In this document: in pieces, positions 24,477 through 32,863 of the stretch
How the letters are laid out: every line of letters starts with the position of its first letter
Position numbering within the stretch: position 1 is the stretch's first letter
NCBI RefSeq assembly: GCF_002150765.1
Contig: NZ_MUYM01000059.1
Location: forward strand, 49,573-100,738
Source: Lentzea kentuckyensis
GTDB lineage: Bacteria > Actinomycetota > Actinomycetes > Mycobacteriales > Pseudonocardiaceae
Direction: 5' to 3'
DNA length: 51,166 nt
Made by a program: the position numbers and the translations under genes
Notes under the pieces: generated by a model
Told to the model about the DNA's origin: nothing
What the model saw: the letters and a program-made list of their open reading frames with translations, nothing else
The model's database searches: none

Positions 24477-25469
24477 GTGGACGATCTGCTCGCCGAGGCC
24501 CGGCACCAGCCGCCGCTGCCGTCAGTGCCCGTGGCCTCTTACCCGATCTCCTTCCCGCTGCCGGGCTGGGCGGCCAAGTGCGGGATGGAGATCGGCATCG
24601 GACAGGACACCCTCCGGCTGGGCGGGTTCGCGCTGCGCGCCACTCGGCAGCAGGCGGAGTTCGTGGCCAAATGCGAACTGACCGAACGGCTGCTCGCACT
24701 CCGTGACGTTCACGAACTCGTCGCCGGGCCGGCCGCCGGCCACTTCCCGGTCTCCGCTCGCTGGACCGTCGCCGGACCGGCTCCCGATCCAGCGCTCATG
24801 ATCCCCGCGGAGGACGTCTTCCTCGACGACGCCACCTCCGTCGGCCTCGGCTTCGGCCACACCGCGCACCAGGCCGTCGACCACGCCATCGGTGAGGCCC
24901 TGGAACGGGCTCTGATCGGCGCGGTCTGGTACACCGGCCGGGTCCGCTTCCGCCAGGTCTCCGACCACACCGACACAGCCGGAGTCCGCACCCGCGTCCT
25001 CGGTCTGGCGGCCGTCCCGCTGGCGGTTGTGATCACCACGACCGCCGAGGTGCCGGGGGTCTTCGTCGGAGCGGCCGTACGCGACCGGTTCACCTCCGCC
25101 GTCACCTCGGCCACCTGGGAGTCAGCGCTGCTCCTCGCCGACGCCCGGCACGGTCATGACGGCAGGCTGCAGAGCAACGCCACTCACGACAGGGTCGTGC
25201 GGATCCGCACCGGCGAGGCCCAGGCGGAGACCGAACAGGTCCTGGCTGATCGGATCGAGCCGGGCGGCGTCGCAGTCGCCCCTGCCACGTTCGCCGAGCA
25301 GATCCCTGTGGCCCTGCGGCTGCTCGGTCCCGACGCTGAACTGCTCGTCACCCCGTTGCTGGACACCGAAGGAGTCCACCTGGTCCGGGCTTCCCTGCGC
25401 GGTGCCCCCACTCTCTCGGACTTGCGTGCGCTGCACGCTCACGAGATCCCGCACGACCCGATCGCCTGA
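24477..25469 (+). CDS. Divergent stand-alone YcaO-domain protein
   Basis: A 330-residue protein matching the YcaO pattern of repeated glutamate-bearing helices: KCELTER (65-71), SVGLGFGHTAHQAVDHAIGE followed by ALER (about 121-144) and VTSATWESALL (to about 218). A closing sheet (DAELLVTPLLDTEGVHLVRASL) follows. YcaO enzymes use ATP to activate peptide amide bonds and form azolines, thioamides or amidines. No E1-like, TfuA or dehydrogenase partner is encoded nearby, and the C-terminus lacks the PxPxP of azoline-forming members. The GTG at 24477 has GGGAGG upstream; an earlier start at 24438 lies in the hairpin. It ends 4 bases from the convergent LysE gene. Confidence 0.7.
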   Translation: MDDLLAEARHQPPLPSVPVASYPISFPLPGWAAKCGMEIGIGQDTLRLGGFALRATRQQAEFVAKCELTERLLALRDVHELVAGPAAGHFPVSARWTVAGPAPDPALMIPAEDVFLDDATSVGLGFGHTAHQAVDHAIGEALERALIGAVWYTGRVRFRQVSDHTDTAGVRTRVLGLAAVPLAVVITTTAEVPGVFVGAAVRDRFTSAVTSATWESALLLADARHGHDGRLQSNATHDRVVRIRTGEAQAETEQVLADRIEPGGVAVAPATFAEQIPVALRLLGPDAELLVTPLLDTEGVHLVRASLRGAPTLSDLRALHAHEIPHDPIA

Positions 25470-25473
25470 TCCG

Positions 25474-26082
25474 CTACAGCACCAGACCCACGGACATCGT
25501 GAGGAACACGGCCGCGCACACCGCGTCCAGCGCCGTCGTCACGCCGGGCCGCCTCAGCCGCCCGGCCACCCGGGACGCCGCCAGCACGATCATCAGCTCC
25601 CACACCGCGGCCAGTCCGAGGAACACCACGGCGAGCATCGCGAGCTGCGGCGCCGGTTCACCCGATCCGATGAATTGCGGCAGGAACGCCAGCGAGAACA
25701 GGATCATCTTCGGATTCGTGATGTTGGTCAGGAAGCCCTGCCGGAACGGCCGGTCGCTCATGACCTCCTCCTGCTCGTCACCGGTGCGCTTGAGCAGCCC
25801 GCGCGCGATGGAAATCGCCAGGTAGAGCAGGTAGGCGGCGCCGATCCAGCGCAGCGCCGTGAGCACCATCGGGTACTGCGCGAGCACCACGCCGAGGCCC
25901 GAGATCACCAGGGCCACCTGGACCGCGGCGGCCGTGTGGATGCCCGCCAGCGCGAGCAGGCCGGCGCGGGTGCCGGAACGCAACGACGTGCGCAGCAACA
26001 GGAACGCGTCAACACCGGGGGTCACGATGACGACCGCGCACGCGATGAGAAAGGCCGGAACCTGGCCGAAGTCGAACAACAC
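25474..26082 (-). CDS. LysE family amino-acid exporter
   Basis: A 202-residue membrane protein with about six hydrophobic segments. The first carries VIVTPGVDAFLLLRTSLRSG (the LysE/RhtB TPGP-like motif), and the middle has GFLTNITNPKMILFSLAFLPQF, a family hallmark. It should export an amino acid or related metabolite; the substrate is not predictable. The GTG at 26082 has GGGGG upstream. It is convergent with the YcaO-like gene and divergent from a trypsin gene. Confidence 0.9.
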   Translation of the reverse strand: MLFDFGQVPAFLIACAVVIVTPGVDAFLLLRTSLRSGTRAGLLALAGIHTAAAVQVALVISGLGVVLAQYPMVLTALRWIGAAYLLYLAISIARGLLKRTGDEQEEVMSDRPFRQGFLTNITNPKMILFSLAFLPQFIGSGEPAPQLAMLAVVFLGLAAVWELMIVLAASRVAGRLRRPGVTTALDAVCAAVFLTMSVGLVL

Positions 26083-26160
26083 CGTACATACCCCCGTGAG
26101 CTACACCACTGGCCGTAAAATCTTCGGCGTGACGCGACACTAACACGAGAATCTCCGGTT

Positions 26161-26190
26161 TTGACGCCGTCCTAGCGCGATCGCTACGGT
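26161..26190 (+). promoter_or_regulatory. Promoter of the third trypsin gene
   Basis: TTGACG (26161-26166), an 18-bp spacer and TACGGT (26185-26190). The gene starts 41 bases downstream with GAGGAG before the GTG. Confidence 0.6.
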
Positions 26191-26230
26191 TGGTGACCAA
26201 TCGTCCACCTGGCGCAACGAGGAGTGGTCC

Positions 26231-26965
26231 GTGAGGGGTAAGCGGTTTGCCGTGCTGGTGGCGGTGATCGCCCTGGTCAGCGGTGCGTCGACGGCCGATG
26301 CGATCGTTGGGGGGACACCCGCGCGGGTGTCGGACACCCCGTGGGTTGTGGCCATCACCACCACGGACGGTCAGCTGATCTGCGGTGGCGCGCTCGTCGC
26401 ACCGGACAAGGTCATGACCGCCGCGCACTGCGCGACGCTCAAGGGCGTGCTCGGCAAGAACCAGCGGCCGGCCGAGCAGTTGCGCGTGGTCGCGGGACGC
26501 ACGGACCTGCGCGTCAAGGGCGACGGCGTCGAGTCCGCCGTCGCGAGCGTGTGGCGGCATCCCGACTACCAGGAGGTCACGAAGGGCGACGACGTGGCCG
26601 TGCTGACGCTGGCCCAGTCGTTGCCGTACCGGACGATCGCGCTCGGCGAGGTCGGCGACGACGGGGTCGTGCTCGGCTGGGGCCGGACTGCCGAGGGCAC
26701 CCCACCGGCCATGACGCTGCGCAAGGTGACGGTGCCGATCCTGTCCGACGGCGAGTGCGTGCTGAAGGAGCCGGACTACCGGCCGGGCGCGATGCTCTGC
26801 GCCGGGCGCGGGGGCCGCGACGCCTGCACGGGCGACTCGGGCGGGCCGCTGGTCGTCAAGGGCAGGCTCGCGGGTGTCGTGTCGTTCGGCCGCGGTTGTG
26901 CGCGCGCGGATGAACCTGGTGTCTACACCCGGCTGGCTCACTACCGATCCATACTGGGCTTCTGA
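26231..26965 (+). CDS. Secreted trypsin-like serine protease (S1), copy 3
   Basis: A 244-residue secreted S1A protease. The signal peptide ends around TADA, and mature IVGGTPAR follows at once, without an evident propeptide. The triad is in TAAHC, GDDVAVLTL and CTGDSGGP, all intact. An insertion after the His loop (LKGVLGKNQRPAEQ) sets it apart from the other copies. The GTG has GAGGAG upstream. The ElaA-type gene starts 13 bases after its stop. Confidence 0.92.
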   Translation: MRGKRFAVLVAVIALVSGASTADAIVGGTPARVSDTPWVVAITTTDGQLICGGALVAPDKVMTAAHCATLKGVLGKNQRPAEQLRVVAGRTDLRVKGDGVESAVASVWRHPDYQEVTKGDDVAVLTLAQSLPYRTIALGEVGDDGVVLGWGRTAEGTPPAMTLRKVTVPILSDGECVLKEPDYRPGAMLCAGRGGRDACTGDSGGPLVVKGRLAGVVSFGRGCARADEPGVYTRLAHYRSILGF

Positions 26966-26978
26966 TATCCACGGTGAC

Positions 26979-27437
26979 GTGCGAACCACACCTTTTCCGG
27001 CGACCCTGCGCCGGCAGTGGGGACTCGACCTGAGTCCCTCCCAGCTCTACGCGATCCTGAGGCTGCGTCAGGACGTGTTCGTCGTTGAGCAGAACAGCGT
27101 CTACTGCGACGTTGACGGCCGTGACCTCGAACAGGGCACACGGCACTTCTGGCTGGAATCCGATGGATCGCACAACCCGCTCGCGTACCTGCGGCTGCTC
27201 GAGGAACCCGACGGCACGTTCCGCATCGGGCGCGTCGTCACCGCACGGATGGCGCGCGGACGTGGGTTCAGCCGCAGGCTCATGCAGGCCGCTCTGGCAG
27301 ACGTCGGCGCCACGTCGTGCGTGCTCGACGCGCAGACGTACGTGGCGGACTTCTACGCGTCGTTCGGCTTCGTGACCGAAGGTGCGGAGTTCATCGAGGA
27401 CGGGATTCCACACCTGCGGATGCGGCGCACTCCCTGA
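26979..27437 (+). CDS. ElaA-type GNAT acetyltransferase
   Basis: A 152-residue GNAT protein of the ElaA group: LYAILRLRQDVFVVEQNSVY near the start, acetyl-CoA loop RVVTARMARGRGFSRRLM and YASFGFVTEGAEFIEDGIPH at the end, all family hallmarks. The substrate is unknown. The GTG at 26979 lies 13 bases after the protease stop; the longer frame back to 26874 overlaps the protease and is not favoured. Its last 47 bases overlap the end of bioF on the other strand. Confidence 0.85.
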   Translation: MRTTPFPATLRRQWGLDLSPSQLYAILRLRQDVFVVEQNSVYCDVDGRDLEQGTRHFWLESDGSHNPLAYLRLLEEPDGTFRIGRVVTARMARGRGFSRRLMQAALADVGATSCVLDAQTYVADFYASFGFVTEGAEFIEDGIPHLRMRRTP

Positions 27438-28584
27438 TCACGCGCACCGCGCGCTCGATGTCGGCCTCGGTCAGATCGGCGCGCGCGGTGAGCCGCAGCC
27501 TGCTGATCTGGTCCGGCACCGACGGCGGCCGGAAGCAGCCGACGATCACGCCGTTGGTGCGGCAGTTCTCGGCCCACTGGAACGCCTGCTCCGGCGACGG
27601 CGCCCGCACGCTCACGACAGCGGCCGTCGGCGTGCTGACCTGGAAACCGGCCTCCTTCAGGCGGTTGCTCAGGTCGTGCGCCACGGTCAGGGCGCGCTCG
27701 GGACGGTCCGGCTCCTCGCGCAGGATCTTGATCGCCGCCAGCGCCGCCGCCGCGCTGCTGGGCGCGAGACCGGTGTCGAAGATGAACGTGCGCGCGGTGT
27801 CGATCAGGTGCTTGATCACCCGGCTCGGGCCGAGCACCGCGCCGCCCTGCGAACCGAGCGACTTGCTCAGCGTCAGCGTGGTGACCACGTCCGGCGCCTT
27901 GATGAGGCCGGCCTCGGCCACCGCGCCGCGTCCGCCGGGACCGACGACGCCGAGTCCGTGCGCGTCGTCGACGACCATCGCCGCACCGGTCGCGCGGCAG
28001 GCTTCGTGCAGTTCGTTCAGCGGGGCGATGTCACCGTCGACGCTGAAGACCGAGTCCGTGACGACGATCGCGCGACGCTTGCCGCGGGTCTCCAGCGCGT
28101 GCCGGACCTGGCCGACGTCGCAGTGACCGGCGACCACGACGTCCGCCTTGGACAGCCGCGTGCCGTCGATCAGCGAGGCGTGGATGTGCTGGTCGGCGAC
28201 GATCGCGGTACCGGGACCGGTCAGCGCCGTGACCGCGCCGAGGTTCGCCAGGTAGCCGCTGCTGAACACCAGCGCGGACTGCGCGCCGCAGAAGTTCGCG
28301 AGCTCGTACTCCAGCTCGTTGTGCAGCTCCGTCGAGCCCGTGACCAGGCGTGATCCCGTGGAACCCGCGCCCCACTTGAGCGTGGCTGCGGCCGCGGCAC
28401 CCGCGACGCGCTTGTCCTTGGCGAGGCCCAGGTAGTCGTTGCTGGCGAGGTCGAGGTCCGTCGAGTCCGCGGTGCGCGGCCGAACCCGCCGGGTCAGACC
28501 CGCCTTGGCACGCGCTTCAGAGCGGACGTCGATCCAGTCGAACGTCGACTCACCGCCACTGGAAATCGCCTCAGTTGTGCTCAC
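27391..28584 (-). CDS. bioF: 8-amino-7-oxononanoate synthase
   Basis: A 397-residue PLP enzyme of the alpha-oxoamine synthase family. It carries LDLASNDYLGLA, GSTGSRLVTGSTELHNELE, VDDAHGLGVVG and the PLP lysine in TLTLSKSLGSQGG. BioF condenses pimeloyl-ACP/CoA with L-alanine in biotin synthesis. No bioA, bioB or bioD lies nearby, so a related synthase (KBL-like or natural-product) is possible, although overall similarity favours BioF. The GTG at 28584 (VSTTEAISS) is chosen; the frame to 29160 runs through the P450 gene. It is divergent from the P450 gene with 34 bases between starts. Confidence 0.88.
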   Translation of the reverse strand: MSTTEAISSGGESTFDWIDVRSEARAKAGLTRRVRPRTADSTDLDLASNDYLGLAKDKRVAGAAAAATLKWGAGSTGSRLVTGSTELHNELEYELANFCGAQSALVFSSGYLANLGAVTALTGPGTAIVADQHIHASLIDGTRLSKADVVVAGHCDVGQVRHALETRGKRRAIVVTDSVFSVDGDIAPLNELHEACRATGAAMVVDDAHGLGVVGPGGRGAVAEAGLIKAPDVVTTLTLSKSLGSQGGAVLGPSRVIKHLIDTARTFIFDTGLAPSSAAAALAAIKILREEPDRPERALTVAHDLSNRLKEAGFQVSTPTAAVVSVRAPSPEQAFQWAENCRTNGVIVGCFRPPSVPDQISRLRLTARADLTEADIERAVRVIRECAASAGVESRPR

Positions 28585-28618
28585 GGTCACCGACTGAGTC
28601 TCCCATCCGCCGACTAGC

Positions 28619-29689
28619 GTGCCGTTCGTGGACCTGTTCACCTTCACCCGCGCCGAACTCACCTCGCCGGTGCAGTTCGCCGACGGCCGCTGGGTGGTGT
28701 CGGACCACGACGACGTGCGCGCGGTCCTCGCCGATCCCGTGACGTTCCTGCCCGACAACGCCCTGACCGCCGTCACGCCGGTCGCGCCCGCCGCGTTGCG
28801 TTCCCTGGTCAGGGCCCGCTTCTCGTTGCCGCCGACCCTGGCGAACAACGGGTCAGCGTCGCACACCGGCCTGCGGCGCCTGGTCGCGTCGTTCTTCACA
28901 CCGTCGCGCGTCGCCGCCGCGGAGCCTCGCATCCGTTCGCTGGTTTTGGAACGGCTGGGTGGCTCAGATCTCGTGCGGGACCTGGCCTGGGACCTGCCCG
29001 CCATCGTGCTGATGGAGCTGCTCGGCCTGGAGAACGTCGACATCCCAACCCTGAAGCGGTGGAGCTCAGGTTCGCTGGAGTTCTTCTGGGGCGACATCTC
29101 CCGCGAACGGCAGCTGGAGCTGGTCGACGACGTCGGCGACTTCCACCAGTGGCTGATCAAGCGCTACCACGCTCGTGACGGCGAGTTGTTCTGCACGCTG
29201 GCCGACGCCGGTGTGTCCGCTGAGGACTCCGCCGGGCTCTGCTACTTCCTGCTGATCGCCGGCCAGGAGACGACGACTCAGTTGTTGTCCACGGCGTTGC
29301 GGCGAGCTTTGTCCGACCGTGCGTTGTGGGCGCGTCTGCCTTCGGCCGGGGTCGCGGAGTCGTTCGTCGAGGACGTGCTGCGGACCGACACGCCCGTGGT
29401 GACCTGGAGGCGGCTGACCGCTCGTGAGGTCGTGCTGTCCGGTGTGCGCGTTCCTGCCGGTGCTGAGCTCGTGTTGTTGTTGAGCGGCAAGGAGAGCGAC
29501 CCGCGCCATCTCGCGTTCGGCTATGGCCGCCACTTCTGCCTCGGCGCCGGACTGGCCCGGCTGGAAGCCGCGGTGGCGTTGCGGACGGTGGCCGAGCACG
29601 AGCCTTCGCTGCACCTCGTCGGCGACGATCCGGAGTGGCTGAACCTGCTGTCGTTCCGCGCGCCCAAGTCAGTGGCCGTGAGCCGCTGA
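28619..29689 (+). CDS. Cytochrome P450, short form
   Basis: A 356-residue P450, shorter than the usual 390-410. Present are the I-helix motif AGQETTTQLL, the ExxR of the K helix in FVEDVLR and the haem loop FGYGRHFCLGAGLARLE with the Cys ligand. The N-terminal region before helix B is short, and the usual DPPxHTRLRR reads SASHTGLRRL. It is divergent from bioF across 34 bases, raising a BioI-like acyl-cleaving role as one option (speculative). The GTG at 28619 is taken as start; GTG at 28628 is possible. The threonine aldolase gene follows 19 bases later. Confidence 0.88.
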   Translation: MPFVDLFTFTRAELTSPVQFADGRWVVSDHDDVRAVLADPVTFLPDNALTAVTPVAPAALRSLVRARFSLPPTLANNGSASHTGLRRLVASFFTPSRVAAAEPRIRSLVLERLGGSDLVRDLAWDLPAIVLMELLGLENVDIPTLKRWSSGSLEFFWGDISRERQLELVDDVGDFHQWLIKRYHARDGELFCTLADAGVSAEDSAGLCYFLLIAGQETTTQLLSTALRRALSDRALWARLPSAGVAESFVEDVLRTDTPVVTWRRLTAREVVLSGVRVPAGAELVLLLSGKESDPRHLAFGYGRHFCLGAGLARLEAAVALRTVAEHEPSLHLVGDDPEWLNLLSFRAPKSVAVSR

Positions 29690-29708
29690 CCTGAGGTTTG
29701 ATGCTGGG

Positions 29709-30671
29709 GTGTTGAACCGCCAGCTCTCCGGAGTCACGAAGCGCACCCTGCTGGACGAACTCGGCCCCGTGCCGGACGTCGAGCCCGACCGCTACGGCGA
29801 GGGCGGCCCGGTGGGCGCGCTGGAGCAGCGGGTCGCGCAGCTGCTGGGCACCGAGGCGGCGTTGTTCGTGCCGACGGGAACGATGGCGCAGCAGATCGCG
29901 CTGAAGTGCTGGGCCGACCGCACCCACAACCCGATCGTGGCGATGCACCCTGCCGCGCACCCGTTGCATCACGAGGACGACGCGCTGACCGTGCTGTCGG
30001 GCCTGCGTCCGATCAAGGTCCGCAACTCGGAGGTGGCGGGATGCCCGGAGCCGTTCGGGACGCTGCTGGTCGAGGTGCCGGACCGCGAGGCCGGGTTCGT
30101 CCTGCCGACCTGGGACGAGCTGACCGAGACGGTCGACGCGGCGCGGGAACGGGACGCGGTGGTCCACCTCGACGGCGCGCGGCTGTGGGAGAGCACACAC
30201 GGCCTCGGCAAGCCGCTGGAGGAGATCGCCGGCCTGTTCGACTCGGTGTACGTGTCGTTCTACAAGTCGCTGGAAGGCATCTCGGGCGCGGCGCTGGCGG
30301 GCACCCAGGACTTCATCGACCAGGCGCGGGTCTGGCGGCACCGGTACGGCGGCATGCTGTTCCAGCAGTGGCCGGCGGCCCTCTCCGCTATGCACGGCCT
30401 GGACACCGTGCTGCCTCGACTGGGCGCGCAGGTCGCGCACGCCAAGGTCGTTGCCGAGGCGATGGGCCTGCCCGAGCCGCACACCCACCAGTTCGCGTTC
30501 CACCTGCCCGGCGACCCGACCCGGCTGACCGAGCTGAGCGGGAAGTTCCTCGGGTCGTTCTGGCGGGACGGCACGCTCGCCAAGACCGAGGTGACGGTGG
30601 CCGGGCCCGCGCTGGAGTGGACGGCGGACGAGGTCCGGGAGGCCTGGGCGGAGTTCCAGAGCCTGCTCTGA
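29709..30671 (+). CDS. Threonine aldolase family PLP enzyme
   Basis: A 320-residue fold-type I PLP protein of the beta-eliminating lyase/threonine aldolase family. It shows DRYGEGGPVGALEQRVAQLL, LFVPTGTMAQQIALKCWADR, HLDGARLWES and the PLP lysine in VSFYKSLEGISGAAL. It is likely to split threonine or another beta-hydroxy amino acid to glycine and an aldehyde; exact specificity is unknown. It starts (GTG) 19 bases after the P450 stop and probably shares its transcript. A 61-bp palindrome follows it. Confidence 0.88.
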   Translation: MLNRQLSGVTKRTLLDELGPVPDVEPDRYGEGGPVGALEQRVAQLLGTEAALFVPTGTMAQQIALKCWADRTHNPIVAMHPAAHPLHHEDDALTVLSGLRPIKVRNSEVAGCPEPFGTLLVEVPDREAGFVLPTWDELTETVDAARERDAVVHLDGARLWESTHGLGKPLEEIAGLFDSVYVSFYKSLEGISGAALAGTQDFIDQARVWRHRYGGMLFQQWPAALSAMHGLDTVLPRLGAQVAHAKVVAEAMGLPEPHTHQFAFHLPGDPTRLTELSGKFLGSFWRDGTLAKTEVTVAGPALEWTADEVREAWAEFQSLL

Positions 30672-30680
30672 CGCACTCGA

Positions 30681-30741
30681 GCTGGCCATGAACGGCGCTT
30701 TTGTGGACCTCAGGTCCACAAAAGCGCCGTTCATGGCCAGC
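30681..30741. repeat. 61-bp near-perfect extragenic palindrome
   Basis: Arms 30681-30710 and 30712-30741 are exact reverse complements over 30 bp around a single central base. The arms contain GGCCATGAACGGCGCTTTTG. It starts 10 bases after the threonine aldolase stop and could terminate that gene. Its length and perfection suggest a repeated palindromic element of the genome. Confidence 0.8.
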
Positions 30742-30787
30742 GATAGCGCGATGTCGCTCACCTGGCTGTTGGTCCCGCAGGTGCGAA

Positions 30788-30937
30788 ATGCGACGATGCC
30801 GGGGCTGTGAGGGGAGCGCGAGGAAGCCGGTGCGAATCCGGCGCCGTCCCGCGACTGTGACCAGACGTGGTCTGGGAGTCAGGAACTCGTCCCCCTCTTC
30901 ACCCACCGACCGCGGGCGTGGACACCCGAGGAAGGAC
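30788..30937 (+). ncRNA. Cobalamin (B12) riboswitch
   Basis: The conserved core is clear: GAGGAAGCCGGTGCGAATCC, then GCCGTCCCGCGACTGTGA, a GAGTCAGGAACTC element and a 3' part ending ACCCGAGGAAGGA. The last purines double as the ribosome-binding site of the chelatase gene, so B12 probably blocks translation initiation. Exact ends are estimated. Confidence 0.92.
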
Positions 30938-30947
30938 TTCGCCGAGC

Positions 30948-32852
30948 ATGTTCCCCTTTTCGGCTGTCGTCGGACATGACGACCTCCGCCTTGCCCTGCT
31001 GTTGAACGCCGTGCATCCCGGCATCGGCGGTGTTCTCGTGCGCGGCGAGAAGGGGACCGCGAAGTCGACGATCGTGCGTGCCCTGGCCGCGCTGCTGCCC
31101 GAGCTCGACGTGTCGCGGAACTGCCGGTTCGGCTGTGTGCCCGGCAGCGCCGACTGCCCGGACGCGCCGCACGACGGCACCGAGCGCAGGCCGGCCCGGC
31201 TCGTCGAACTGCCCGTGGGCGCCACCGAGGACCGGCTGGTCGGGTCGCTCGACCTGGAGAAGGCGCTGACCGAGGGCGTGCGGGCGTTCCAGCCCGGGCT
31301 GCTCGCCGCGGCGCACCGGGGCGTGCTCTACGTCGACGAGGTCAACCTGCTGCACGACCACCTCGTGGACCTGCTGCTCGACGCCGCCGCGATGGGGCGT
31401 GCGCACGTCGAACGCGAAGGCGTCTCGATCTCGCACCCCTCCCAGTTCCTGCTGGTCGGCACCATGAACCCGGAGGAGGGCGAGCTGCGGCCGCAGCTGC
31501 TCGACCGGTTCGGGCTGACCGTGGCGGTGAAGGCGGCGCGCGACGTCGGCGTGCGCACCGAGGTGATCCGGCGACGGCTCGCCTACGAGGCCGACCCCGT
31601 GACGTTCGCGGCGCGGTGGGCGGCCGAGGACGCCCGGCTCAAGCAGCAGATCACGGACGCCCGCGCGCACCTTCCCCGCGTCTCGCTGCCGGACAGCGAG
31701 CTGCGCCGGATCGCCGCCGTCTGCGCGGCTTTCGAGGTCGACGGCATGCGCGCGGACCTCGTCGTGGCTCGTGCCGCCACCGCCCACGCGGCGTGGCGGG
31801 GGGCCACCGAGGTCGAGGAGACCGACGTCGAGACCGCGGTCCGGCTCGCCCTGCCGCACCGGCGCCGCCGCGACCCGTTCGACGAGCCCGGCATCGAGGA
31901 ACAGCAGCTCGAGGACGCGATGCGGCAGGCGGCCGAGCACGCGGAGGAGCCCGACGAGGGCCCTGACGACGACGGCCCCGGCGGTGGCGAGCTGCCCGAA
32001 CCGCAGGAAGGCCCGGCTGGCAACGGAAACGCGCCTGCCGACCGGCCGGCACCGGAGCCCGCGCCCGCCTTCAAGGCGCGGCTGCTGGAGGTGCCGGGAG
32101 TCGGCGAAGGTGCGCCGGGCAAGCGTTCCAGGGCTCGCGCCCGCACCGGCCGGATCGTCCGTTCGTCCAAAGTGGACGGAAATGGTCTGCACCTCGTCGA
32201 CACGCTCATGAACGCGGCACCGCACCAGCAGGCACGCGGCCGCAGCGGCCCCGGACTCCTGCTCACCGCCGGAGATCTGCGCAGGGCGGTCAGGGAGGGC
32301 AAGGAGTCGAACCTCGTCCTGTTCGTCGTCGACGCCTCGGGCTCGATGGCGGCACGGCAGCGGATGTCGGCCGTCAGCGGCGCGGTGATCTCCCTGCTGC
32401 GCGACGCCTACCAGCGCCGGGACAAGGTCGGCGTGGTGACGTTCCGCGGCAACCAGGCCGAAGTGGCTCTGCCCCCGACGACGTCCGTGGACGCGGCGGC
32501 GACGCGCCTCAAGAAGATGCGCACCGGAGGCAGGACGCCGCTCGCGGACGGACTGCTGAAGGCACACCGCGTGCTGGAGATCGAACGGTTGCGCGACCCG
32601 CAGAAGCGCCCGCTCGTCGTGTTGCTGACCGACGGCCGCGCGACGTCGTCCGGTCTCGGCGGCGACCCGACCAAGGACGCGTTGAAGGCCGCCGGCCTGC
32701 TCGAACAGACCGCCGTCGTGGTCGTGGACTGCGAACAGGGCCACATCAGGCTCGGCCTCGCGCAGAAGATCGCCGAGGCCATGCAGGGCACCTGCGTCCG
32801 CCTCGACCAGCTCAGCGCCGACCACCTCGCCGGCGTCGTCCGGGCCGCATAA
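30948..32852 (+). CDS. Magnesium/cobalt chelatase ChlI-ChlD fusion (putative cobaltochelatase)
   Basis: A 634-residue protein joining a BchI-type AAA+ ATPase (Walker A RGEKGTAKST, Walker B VLYVDEVNLL) to an acidic/proline-rich linker (about 325-400) and a C-terminal von Willebrand A domain with a MIDAS DASGS (LFVVDASGSMAARQRM). In actinobacteria such proteins assist CobN in inserting cobalt into hydrogenobyrinate diamide; CobN is not in the window. The ATG at 30948 is the first start after the riboswitch, with GGAAGGA upstream. It is the first of six close-set cobalamin genes. Confidence 0.92.
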   Translation: MFPFSAVVGHDDLRLALLLNAVHPGIGGVLVRGEKGTAKSTIVRALAALLPELDVSRNCRFGCVPGSADCPDAPHDGTERRPARLVELPVGATEDRLVGSLDLEKALTEGVRAFQPGLLAAAHRGVLYVDEVNLLHDHLVDLLLDAAAMGRAHVEREGVSISHPSQFLLVGTMNPEEGELRPQLLDRFGLTVAVKAARDVGVRTEVIRRRLAYEADPVTFAARWAAEDARLKQQITDARAHLPRVSLPDSELRRIAAVCAAFEVDGMRADLVVARAATAHAAWRGATEVEETDVETAVRLALPHRRRRDPFDEPGIEEQQLEDAMRQAAEHAEEPDEGPDDDGPGGGELPEPQEGPAGNGNAPADRPAPEPAPAFKARLLEVPGVGEGAPGKRSRARARTGRIVRSSKVDGNGLHLVDTLMNAAPHQQARGRSGPGLLLTAGDLRRAVREGKESNLVLFVVDASGSMAARQRMSAVSGAVISLLRDAYQRRDKVGVVTFRGNQAEVALPPTTSVDAAATRLKKMRTGGRTPLADGLLKAHRVLEIERLRDPQKRPLVVLLTDGRATSSGLGGDPTKDALKAAGLLEQTAVVVVDCEQGHIRLGLAQKIAEAMQGTCVRLDQLSADHLAGVVRAA

Positions 32853-32863
32853 GGAGAAAACCA

